The notes below the pieces were generated by a model, which ran no database searches, had not been told where the DNA came from, and was given only the letters and a program-made list of their open reading frames with translations. Both the position numbers and the translations under genes were made by a program. A stretch of 21,547 nucleotides of DNA from Intoshia linei. Lineage: Eukaryota; Orthonectida; Rhopaluridae. Numbering within the stretch: position 1 is the first letter of the stretch; each line of letters begins with the position of its first letter. Of the stretch, positions 10,501 through 21,200 are shown in pieces. The DNA lies in NCBI GenBank assembly GCA_001642005.1, contig LWCA01000643.1, forward strand, positions 1 through 21,547, in the 5' to 3' direction.

Positions 10501-12106
10501 AGATTTTACAAAATCTTATGAAACAACTTTCCTATCAAAAACCCAAAATATAAAATTCCATTTTTCCAATATTTTTATATAAAACACGATTTTACCAAAT
10601 CTTATGAAAAAAACCCTTTACTTTTTTCATAAATGTATTATATTTCATATTTCACAAAAAATTTAAATGTGTCTAAAAAAATAAAATTTTTAAAGGGGGT
10701 CCGTACACTATTCGAATCGAAACCACTGGTATATACCAAGGACAGCTTAAATAGTATACAGTAGTCTTTGTATAGACATATATAATATTCAATAATTGAC
10801 AATATAAAGTTAAAAATACCTCCATTTCCGTAAATAGAAGAAGTTACAATAAGTGAATCATCCAAAATAAAATTGAACGCTTTTTCTAGAGGTTCTTTAC
10901 ATTTATTAGTAATATTTTTTCTAATAATAAAATTATAATTTAAACATAAATTACATCAATGAATTAATATGAATATTTCCCTGCACGTTAACTTCAAGAC
11001 ACTAAAAATAGAATAAATTAATAAAATGTATATTATATTTTTTATTAATACAATAATAATAAAATTATACTTGTTGGAATTTCATCAGATCACTTCTCAC
11101 TTCTTTATAATCAAGTTTAGAACATTCCTTGATAACATTTTGAATAAAAACTTTATCATTAAGAAAATTTGGTATTTCTAAGCATGGGTATGGACAATCT
11201 GGTAAATGTTTTCTATTTCAAAGAATTAATTCATAAAATAATGAAAATTAATTATTCAAAAAACATCAATATTACAAACACCTTTGATTATTTTTTAGTC
11301 GATGATAAAACCACATTAAAACCCCAGTGTCAAACCGACTGTACCACGAGGCGCCTCTTTGGGCCTCGAGGTACTTTTTGTAAAACGGAGCCTCCTTTTT
11401 CCAAAATGAACATTACAAAATTATATTACACTTCATTTCGGGTTACCCGAATTGGGTAGGTCTCGCGTAAATTAATAAAAAAACGTAAATTTGTACATTT
11501 GTAAAAAATTTTCTTTTAAAAAAATAATAAACACGTTTTTAATAATCACTATAATGGAGCATTGTACATAATTTATACATCGTTATAAATCGTTATTTCT
11601 CTATATGATGAGAATTGGGCATAAACTAATCCAAGGGTTCTCAAACGTTTTAAATTTTTGAAAAATGTTTTATTAACATTACTAATATATTCTGAGCCGT
11701 AGCTTTTCACAGTGCCTTTTCACATTCATAAGTTGTTGGAAACGGTATAAGTATTATGAGAATCATTTTAGAGAGGTTTGGATATGATTGTGCCATAGCT
11801 ATCCAAAATTCAGTTATCGTACTTTCAGGAAATTTTATTTTGATTATTATATGTGAAATTAATTCGATTTGTATTTTTAATTGTTTAAATTTATAACAAC
11901 AAATTATTTAAAAAATCAATTTATTTTTTATAATTCAAAATTTTATTTAAACTTGCGGACCCAAGTTTGAGAACCACTAAACTAAACCATTATAAAGACC
12001 AATAAAAACTAACAAAATATAAAATATAACGATTTAAAAATTGATAAGTAAATTTATAAAGTTACATATAATTGTATTCAGATTGTATGATATCAAGTCG
12101 GTTCAT
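7531..12106 (-). CDS. OGFOD1: OGFOD1/Tpa1-type prolyl 3-hydroxylase, complete
   Basis: Twelve exons: 12066-12106, 11071-11212, 10955-11001, 10820-10920, 9305-9424, 9174-9265, 8752-8955, 8471-8553, 8227-8325, 8048-8157, 7651-7787 and 7531-7617. All borders are GT-AG and all phases agree, giving 420 residues. The family hydroxylates a prolyl residue of ribosomal protein uS12 (RPS23), affecting translational accuracy and termination. The N-domain has IPNFL (27-31), SDLMKFQQ (54-61) and CHDD, whose H116 and D118 are the HxD iron ligands. YHCVSE supplies the distal H180, and KRLTINGWF supplies the 2-oxoglutarate arginine R191. The second, non-catalytic double-stranded beta-helix is marked by RWNEGCYSL and EWKTEWGG (348-355), where the family has a W.PEYGG block. 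At 420 residues it is shorter than the human protein (about 540) because the acidic linker between domains is absent. The short first exon and the last 33-nt intron are the least certain parts. Confidence 0.87.
9550..9985 (+). repeat. Tandem array, ~131-bp unit, about 3.3 copies
   Basis: Diverged units begin with CTTCAAGGTCAAAAA (9550), CTTCATAGTCAAAAT (9682), CTTTCACGATGAAAA (9812) and CTTCATGGTCAAAAA (9943), giving periods of 132, 130 and 131 bp. Each full unit continues with a block ending in a stretch like CATTAACATTGTC or CATAAACATTATC. The array lies wholly in the 9425-10819 intron of the OGFOD1-like gene. A related start motif in reverse complement (CTTTTTGACCGTGAAG, 19161-19176) lies in an intron of the plus-strand gene, so the unit belongs to a dispersed family. 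Confidence 0.75.
10290..10712 (+). repeat. Dispersed A/T-rich repeat, copy 1
   Basis: This copy shares long blocks with the reverse complement of 14001-14385, including CAGGGAAAAATCGACT, AACGCTTAARGGAAATATCC and TTTACCAAATCTTATGA, and ends at GGGTCCGTACACTATT. Internally the TTTTACCAAATCTTATGA segment recurs three times (ending near 10380, 10521 and 10607), so the element has an irregular tandem core. It lies in the same OGFOD1 intron as the 131-bp array, about 300 bp to its right, and the two may be parts of one composite element. Confidence 0.75.
11341..11374. other. GC-rich 12-bp hairpin in intron 1 of OGFOD1-like gene
   Basis: Arms GTACCACGAGGC (11341-11352) and GCCTCGAGGTAC (11363-11374) pair over 12 positions with one mismatch around a 10-nt loop. 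The stem is about two-thirds G+C, whereas the flanks are about three-quarters A+T. The island continues to about 11470 and includes a second small stem (TACCC at 11444, GGGTA at 11454). It lies between the first two coding exons of the minus-strand gene, next to a hAT MITE. Function unknown; it may be a relic of a mobile element or an RNA structure. Confidence 0.6.
11632..11979. mobile_element. hAT-type MITE with 8-bp target duplication
   Basis: The left terminus CAAGGGTTCTCAAAC and the reverse complement of the right terminus, TAGTGGTTCTCAAAC, are inverted repeats of the well-known CAGTGGTTCTCAAAC hAT type. Flanking 8-mers AACTAATC (11624-11631) and AACTAAAC (11980-11987) match at 7 of 8 positions. 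The 348-bp element is non-coding and sits in the 11213-12065 intron of the OGFOD1-like gene, less than 100 bp downstream of its first exon. Its ends differ from those of the 7081-7381 element, so it is a separate subfamily. Confidence 0.8.
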
Positions 12107-12248
12107 ATTAGTATAAAATTATAATTATAATTTATTATTTATCTTGAATTTCAATTTTTGAATTTTAAGTTTAAATTAAACTTGAAAATAGAGCGATATT
12201 TTACTTTTCAAAATTTACTTGGATACTTCGAATTAAATATCCCTTGAA
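12107..12248. promoter_or_regulatory. Inferred bidirectional promoter, OGFOD1-like / LRPPRC-like
   Basis: Only 142 bp separate the start codons of the two divergent genes, so both 5' untranslated regions and the core promoters must lie here unless upstream non-coding exons exist. The sequence is almost pure A/T with a few TATA-like stretches, and no specific factor site can be named. The call rests on the two start codons: the plus-strand ATG at 12249 has an in-frame TAA just upstream, and both first exons match their second exons in phase. Confidence 0.6.
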
Positions 12249-15200
12249 ATGTTGTGGCGAAATTTTTGTCATGTTAGGAATTATAATAGTAAATTATTCA
12301 ACTCTTTGAGTAATAGAGTCTGTTTTAGACAAATATCCCACCTTGAAAGGTTGTTTTAAATTCATCATAAAATATTTTTTATAATTTTTTCATATTTTTA
12401 TTATTTTAGAATCGATAAATCCAATGGAAAGACATTTAATAGCTTCGAAAACGAAATGGATTCTATTCGCTATTTTACTGATAAGAATTTGTATATTCCA
12501 TATAATCGCATCAATGATTTATTAAAATTATTGAACACATCTGGTTTAATTACAAAAATAATACATTATATATTAACATTTTAACATTTTCAACGTTTCT
12601 CAGGCAGTAGATCCCTTTAAATTTTGATGATTTTTGTGGCTCACTGGTTGAGACACTGAAATATTTAGTACCAATTAGATGTGAATTAATATTGGTTTTA
12701 CTTTAAAAAAAAATCGTTACAAAATCTAAATTTTTCTAGGGCTCCAAAAGTTTTTTTGTGGACCACGTTTAGAATGAATGTTTTTTATGATCATTTTTTA
12801 TTTTTAGACAATTTTGAACAAAATAGCATTGACGCTATGGGAGTCATTGGAATGTCCATGGTTAGATACAGTTATAATCAAAGATTATCCTTTTTAAACG
12901 ACATTTGGGAATCTATAAATTGTAAAGGTTTGATAGTTGAATACTTTTTATATTTTTCAATATTTTATTATTACTAATTAGAAAATATTACTATTGATCA
13001 ATATAACATGTATTTGTTTGCTGCTGTCAATAATCAGATCAAATTAGATGCCAAACAGGAATTGGAAAATATTGTTAAATTAAATATAAATCCAAATATG
13101 GTAATGCTATCTATATTTGTAGTTTTATAATATCGTATTGGTATGAGTTAATATTTATGTTTTAGTTTTTTTGTGTAAACTAATATACATTTAATTTATT
13201 ATTATTTCAAACAATGTATGTTGCCCTCCGTTCTTAATTAAATTAAATTTTAATGTCAATAATCGCTTGTAATAAAAATGAAGACAAAAATAAATTGTAA
13301 CCTAACCCTATGGAAAAAGCCAAACGCATTACTTCATGATCTTTTATTTAAGTACCTATTTTAGTACATTTTAGAAATACTGGGAAAACCCACTATTAGG
13401 CTGTTATTAAAATTGGTATTTCATAATGATTTGTTTAAAATGTATTAAAGTTTGATCAGCATGGGGGTTTTCATTGTATTCGTTGAAGTATATTTTTGGT
13501 TTTATTGTTTATAGTAGTGTATTTTTAATTCCGTATAAATTAATATTTAAGTTAGTAAGCATGACTCAATTTTTCAATTGCAGTTCTATTACAGAGCCCA
13601 ACATTTTGAACTCGAGACTCCTCATCGTTTGGCACCAGACGAAGTTTTTTTAAATTTTGGCATTATTTTTTCTAAATTGAATATTTTAAAAGTAATGTTT
13701 TATTCACGCCTATTTTTCAGGTAGTGTTCGTTACAGTTAGTTATACGTCCATGATTTATTTTAAAATTTTAAAGTTTATTTTTATATTTGTGGGTGTAGA
13801 AGCAACATTTATATTAAAAAATTCGAAATATTCGAAAATTAAATTACATCTTAATTAATTTACCAAAAAAGGTATTATTGCTTCCCAAATTCCGACAAAA
13901 ATTGTAAACTTTGCTATAAAATTTTAAATATTCACTCAGAATGACCAACATACAGACATTGAGATCTACTATATTTATATAGGGAAATGCTTTGTGGTCA
14001 AATAGTGTACTCACTCCGTACTACGGACCCTTATTTTAAAATATTTATTTTTTTCGATACTAAACGAAACATGAAAATCTAAAAAATTTATGAAAAAATT
14101 AAAGGTTTTTATCATAAGATTTGGTAAAATCGGATTTTTCAAAAAAATATTGGAAAAAGAGGATATTTCCCTTAAGCGTTAGTATAATTGAATTTTATAT
14201 TTTGGAGTTGGAATAAGAGGTTTTTTCTTATAAAAATTGGTAAAATCGTGTTTTTAAAAAAAATATTAGAAAGAGGGAATTTTTGCCTTTAGGTTTGGTA
14301 AAATTTGTTTTTATTTTTGTAGTTTGATTTAGTCGATTTTTCCCTGAGGGTTTGAAATGGTATTTTTTATTAAATTCTTTTCAAAAGTTTTCAAAAGATT
14401 TTTCAAAGCAATTACTTATAGTTATGTATGTGTATTATGTTAAAATAATGCTATCAATACAGTATTTTTTCCCTAATTTGACAATGTCGGTATTATATAT
14501 AGAATATTGTATATAACTGTTCCCAAACACTGTTTGTTTAATTTCTACTGACCCGAATATTATGAATAAAATGGAATTTTTATATTTCAGAAAAATCTTT
14601 AGCAAAGGATGTATTTGCCCTCAGTTTGAATTTTTGTGAACTTGAGAACTCTCTGTTAATTCCAATATAATGTACCATATTTTACCAATACGTTAAAATT
14701 ATATTACACATTAACCGATCTGAAAGAGTGAAAGGGTTGGGAAACGCTGCTGTTTATGATTATTTTTTATTTAGCGAACATTTCATCAACTTTTACGATC
14801 AACTCAATATTCCAAAGATTTAACCAAAATATCGTAATTTATTAATATTTTTAATATATTAATTAATAAAAATGATGTTTTTAATAATATGTACTTATTA
14901 GGTGTGCACTTTTTGTTGAATTAAAAAAGTATATTTACGGAGTGTTCCAAATGTTATTTAGAACATAATTATCGAAAAAAATGAAAATACTGACAATATG
15001 TCAGTGACATACAAAATGACATATGATGAATACAAAATTTTCAATTTTTTCTAATTTACGATCCACTGATCAAATAAACAATTTAATGGTCAGTTATTTG
15101 TTTTCTAACATCGTTAACATACTAAAAATAGTAATAATTGTAATAAGAATGATATAAAATTAATAAGTAATAAACTACAGTTTAAATTTCTAAAATAATA

Positions 15201-18200
15201 AATAATATGTATGCGTTTTAAAAAATAGACAGAGAAGTTTTCAATTAAACGTATTAATTTATTATTATTTATTAAAAAAGTGCACACCCTAATGTGTTAT
15301 ATGTAATATCCATAACATCCATAATATAATCAATTTTACTTGTTTTCTTCGATTATGAAAAACAACCTGAAAACATAAATTTGAATTTCTCATCAAACCC
15401 ACTATTTTTTACATCTATTTTTATTTTTTTATAAAAAATCGTAAAGAATCGGAAAAAATGTTAAATTTATAGATTCTGATTCCGATTCCTTGGAATCCTC
15501 GTATCCCTAAATATAAGTAAGGATAGTACAAAACATTTCGTGGGCCTTCTGGAAACCTATATTGATCCTAGTTTAGGAAACACTGCTGTACTTTAATTAA
15601 AGTTTTACATGCCAAAGAATTACATTTTCAAAAATCTCAAACATCTTTGATGTACTGAGGGATTATTATGGTCTAATTTTATTACCCCTGTACTAGCTAC
15701 TTATTTCAATATCGCAATTTTTACAGTGGAAAAATTGTGAAAATATTAGGGTAAAGCTATTTCTATATGGACTTTTGTAATTTTTAATTTTAGATATCTA
15801 ATGGAAGAGGCAAAACAACGGCATATTTCGGTGGGAGAGCCAGGATTTAATTTAATTGCTCAATCTTACCTTTTTAATAAGTATTTTACTATCTTTCCGA
15901 TAGATTATGCTATTAAAGATTAGTAAAGTGTGTAATTAGAATGTAGTTTGGTAAGATTATTCTAGATCCCTTAATCGTAAATGAGAATATTTAGGCTCAT
16001 TATTTTTTGATAAACAAAACGTAAAAATCATTTTTGTTTTTATTTACATTTACACAGAACCGAACCTATAGTACTCGAAGCCCTCCTTGTTCATATAAAT
16101 AGGTAAAAATGTACTATCAAGTAAATTTTTAGAAATATCAGGTTCCTTTGAAATTATGTAGCTCCCTGGTGGGGCCTAGCCCCCACCCCCATTTGGTAAG
16201 CACTAATTTACACAATTTTTCATTCTTAACTTTACAAAATAAGAATACCATTTTATTATATAATTATTTTTAGTGACTTGACTCGATCTACAGAAATTAT
16301 AAAAATGATTGAGTAGGTTTTTTTAATTATGTTTAATTTATTTATTAGTGAAACCGGAATGAAATATACTTATCATACTTACCAAACCGCAATTTTGATG
16401 GCTTCAATTTATGGAAACGAAGATAAAATTTTATCTGTATTTTCTATTAAATAGATAACAATTAATGCATTGAAATATAGTTATTGAATGACGCAACAGA
16501 TAATTGTGTAACATTGGCTCCAAATCTTTTATATGAAAATTGCATAAAACTTATCAATAATGACAAACTTGACTCTGCTTTGAAGGTATTAGTGTTTTTT
16601 TATTTATGCTATAATTTATTAGATTATCAAATCCATGAATATTCATTCTCGACAAGAAAATAATTTTAACGTTGGATTTATCTCGAAATTAAGATTTTTG
16701 GAGAAATTAATCATGAATAATCAAACAGAAGCTGTATTTAGCTTATTATCTACCTTGGAAATTAAACAACCAACCCATTTATCCACATTGGTAGATACGT
16801 TGAGTTGTCAGAATGTGGTGTGTTTATAATAACTATTATAATTATCGTTTATATATTTATATTAATGTGGATTATAGGAATTTGATGCATTTTTAAAATT
16901 TCGCAATAAAATTTTAAATATGGGCTACATGTTGGATGATTATATCAATATTGCTTATAAAGCTGTCAGCAAAAATCAGTTTGGTAATTTTTAATGTCTA
17001 TATGTAAAAGGGCATTTAAATTGTGTTTGAGTGGTACTTTAAATTTATGAGTCATAATTTACCATTATTTTTTTATATTTTGATTTATAGATTTCACTAT
17101 GAATCTTTACAAGCACATGAAGAAAGAGGTATATATTTATATATTTTCATTTAATTTTATTTAAAGGGTCTACATTTAAGTGACCAAATGATGTACCCTA
17201 TTTATAAAATCAATGCAGAAAATACATCTAGTAATTTAAATAAATTACTAAATTATCAATTTTTACGATTAAACTCATTTAGGATTATGGGATATTTTGG
17301 AAAATCATATATTTTTGTTAAATGATTCATTTAAAACAGATTTTGAAAAATCAGATATTATTAAAAATCTTTATCACTTTTTAATAATACCTGCTTTGAA
17401 GAATGAATCAATAGAAGAAATTACTAAGAAATTTCAGGTTAACTCAAAATCTTGTATATCAATTAATTGAAATTTAGGATTTAAGTTTACAACCAAATTT
17501 TATAAATACATGTCTTCAGTACCATTATTTAGCAAACAAAAATTTAGAAAAAGCCTGTAGTATCAGTTTTTGCGTTTTTTATATTTATTAATTTTAACTT
17601 AGATGATGACGTTGATATTCGAACAAATCAGATAAATGTTATTATACTTTATTACAAATCCTCGGTAGATGATTACATTCATATTTTAAATGTACGGTTT
17701 ATTTAAAATTTACATTTTGTTTACTTTTTATATTTATAGATGTTACGTACCAATATTTCTAGTCTACTGGAATCAAAGGATAAAATTGTTGATGTTGAAT
17801 GCTTTTCAAATTATTTATATCAAATTATCAGATTTAAGGAAGGGGACATCAAATCAGTTAAGAATATTATAAAAACTTGGACTGATTATGTACGAATTCA
17901 TTTGATATTTTTATTTATTTATTTATTTATATTATATAGAATTTACCTTTAAACGATGTATATTATCGAAAAATTATCAAGTATTGTAAAAACATTTTTT
18001 CGTATTCGTTGGTATGTTTTTATTTCTTTTGACATTAATTATCGTGTTTGTAATTAATTTTTTTTTTTTAATAGCCCAATTTAAATGATTATATTATTGA
18101 ATCCAATAAAATGTTTGCACCTAGCAAGGTATATTTTTTTATCTGTTTTTAATTTTATTTAGAAACTTGCATCCTTAGCGTATGATGTGTTGTACGAAAA

Positions 18201-21200
18201 ATACAAAAAATCAATAAAATTAAATGATAATGGGGATAATTATAACTTAATTGGATTGTTAAAGTTTTGTTCTGAATCTAATTATTCAAAGGTTTATTAT
18301 TTTAATATATTTATTATTTTTTAATATTAAAATTTAGTTTGCCGAAAAATCATTGTCTATTCTAGATGAAATTGATGATAAAGAAAATATTAGTCATAAT
18401 ATTTACTTTTTCTTAGCCAAATGCGCTTTTAATTCGAATAATGTGGATAAATTTAAAGAATTTTCAAAAATTTGGTATAATACTTTTAATTTTATTATTT
18501 ATTTTTATTTATTTTTGATTTTTCTATTATAGCATCGACAAATTTAGTGCGAGTGAGAAAACAACATATTTTATGCATATGTACCATTTACTTGAAATGA
18601 ATCTAAGTTTACAAGATATTGAAGGTATATTTTTATTATTTACTAGCTTCTCTGTTTTGTACTTTGTACAAATAGTAACTAGAAATGTGCAGGGCGCACG
18701 TTGGCAGGTATAATTTTTCAATTTAAAAATTTCGTACGTAATTAACTAGTGGCCATTAATTAAATTAACAGATATTTTATAATGCTATTAATCAAAAATG
18801 CAAATACCAATTCCAAAGTGAATCATTTTCTATTAAAATTTAATTTAAATTGTTGAATTTTAAAGTTCAATGTCTAAAACTTATAATTAAATTTTTATTT
18901 TCTTAAAATGAATGTTAATAATTGAAAAATTGGGTTTTTTCTTTTTGGGTCCGATAGAGGGATTTTTTCCTTAAGGGTTTGTATAATTTTGGTTTTTTCT
19001 CATATGATTTAACTAAATTGAATGATTGAATCAAATATACTAATTTTTGTATTTTTGTATTCACTTCCATGAGAAGCAGTGATTTAATTTAAATTTATTC
19101 ACATATGTCAATGTCAATAATATCAAAAACTGAACAATATATGTTCTCGTACATTTTTCGCTTTTTGACCGTGAAGATGTAAATTTCTGGGACTATCAGT
19201 TGTATAAGTAAAGGGCTACTCCCAGATAGATAAATATATAGTTGTACAACTTTTAATTTGTTTATGCAAGGATTGTTGTCATATCATATTTCATTTCTAA
19301 ATAGTATTTTTATATTTTAGTGTTAATACATTTATTTTTTATAGGCACTGAAAGAGTTGTGAAACTTTTCGATAATGATAGACTTAAAGATGCTTCATAT
19401 TTAAGTATTGATCCCAATATATTAAGACAAGTATTTTACTTGGAGAGTTCAAATGATTACAAATTTAAATTTTTTAAATTGTTAAAAAATTTTAATTTTG
19501 CGAATAGTGTTGATATCCCAAACTATTTCATTCAAGGTTTCATCGATAGGTAAATTTTTATTAAATTTATAAATTGATCGACTTTTACCTGTCATCAACA
19601 TTAATTAGTAATTGTTTGACACGTGGGTATTTTAATTTGCAAAATTACTCTTTAACTGCAATGAAATAAAAAATTTATGTTTCAATTGAATTTTTTACTA
19701 ACATTATTATTGTAAATATAGTAATGGCTAGATTTTTTTTATTTAGATATTTAGATGCTTTGTGTAAAATAATCCATATAATTTTTTTTCGATTTTTCCG
19801 TTTCTTCAGAACCGCATCAAATTCTATGCATATTTAATGAATGAATTTTTATGCCTAGAAACGTTGAAGGTTTAAGTGATGCTTTATCTTTTTTAAAAAC
19901 TGAAAAATTTTATCCAGAAAACATGACATTGGTTTTATCTCATTGTATACAAAAAAATATCGACATTTCCAGTTTTATTGAAGGTTTATTTTAATTATCT
20001 TTTTTTATAATATATTTAGAAAACTATAAATTATTTGGTATGAAGGGATGTATTGCTTATTTATTGAATAATGATTATAAAAATTTTCGGAAACATTTTA
20101 ATGTGATTATATTTGTTTCTTTTAATTATTATTAATTTTAGAAATTGTCATCCGACAAAATTAATGTTAACCAAGAAATTGAAGGTATTGAAGATTTTGA
20201 GGTAAATTTCTTAAATGTTATATTTTCCTTTTTAAATTTAAATTAGTTTTTATTCAAATTATTATCTGTTGAAGAAATGACCAATTTTCGAATTGTTATT
20301 TTGAAAAAATGTTTATATATTGCGGGTATGTTTTAAATTGTTTACGTTAAATTATAATTTTACTAGGAAAACAGTGTAATGAAACAATGTTGAACAAAAT
20401 TCTACAATTTATACAAGAAAATAATCTAAATTGTGAGTTTTTCCTTAAACAATCAATTCAATATGCTAATAATGCAATTTTATCAAAGGTTATATTATAA
20501 TATATTTATTTTGAGTTTTTATAAATAAATCAAATTTTTAGACGAAAAATGCTACCCCGATTAAACCTTTCAAATTGTTACCACATTATAATTTTGATGA
20601 AAATTTAATTTTTAAGAGTGTTATTTCAACGGGAAGAATACAAAATTTTGTAAATATGCTGTTACATGATAAGTTTTTATCATGAATCTTATTTTAATTT
20701 CATTTTAGTTTAAATTTATCAGATGAATTTATTATTAATTCTTGCCTCCATTTGGAATATTCTAATAATTGTATTTTAATTTTTTTCAATTTTGTATTTT
20801 TTGTAGTATCAAGATTAATAAAATGTTTGTCTGTTTGCGAATATAATAATGTTTTGAAAAGTTTATACCAGAAATTGAATTCATTTCATCACAGAAAAAT
20901 GTGTGCTGTGGGTATATTGGAACATTGTTTGAAGATGTAATTTTTTATGTTAAAGTGGTTACACAGTATTTTAGAAATTCATTTGATATTGAGAATATGG
21001 ATTCTTTGTTGAAATTCGCACCATTGTCTTTATTTGTCAACAAAATGATGCATAATGAAGCTTTTACTGATTATGGTTAAGATATTGAACTTATTTTAAT
21101 ATTTATAATTGAATTTTATATTTATCAATATTTTTAGTTAAATCTAACACTTTATCTACTAAACTATATATACATTTATGGTGGGCTTCTTATTTTTCAA

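Noticed and set aside
8722-10865. Minus-strand exons as the C-terminal (ERAP1-like) domain of a second M1 aminopeptidase
   Set aside because: The CHDD, YHCVSE, KRLTINGWF and SDLMKFQQ motifs, in order and with consistent phases, identify an OGFOD1/Tpa1 hydroxylase instead.
11169-11459. Plus-strand open frame of 96 codons
   Set aside because: Its 5' part is antisense to a conserved OGFOD1 exon (11071-11212), and the rest runs through a GC-rich hairpin island. No family resemblance was seen.
12250-12272. Minus-strand frame beginning MTKISPQHF as first exon of the OGFOD1-like gene
   Set aside because: It overlaps the presequence exon of the plus-strand gene and needs a poor donor. The exon at 12066-12106 joins the next exon (acceptor before 11212) in correct phase and gives a whole number of codons for the gene.
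13627-13720. Extension of the tentative exon to 13691 or 13720
   Set aside because: Ending at these sites gives phase 0 or 2, which cannot join the well-matched exon at 14591 that needs phase 1.
14517-14748. A single hAT MITE spanning this interval
   Set aside because: It would contain the LRPPRC exon 14591-14654, the end motifs are only loosely inverted, and no 8-bp duplication was found. It is kept only as a query about flanking relics.
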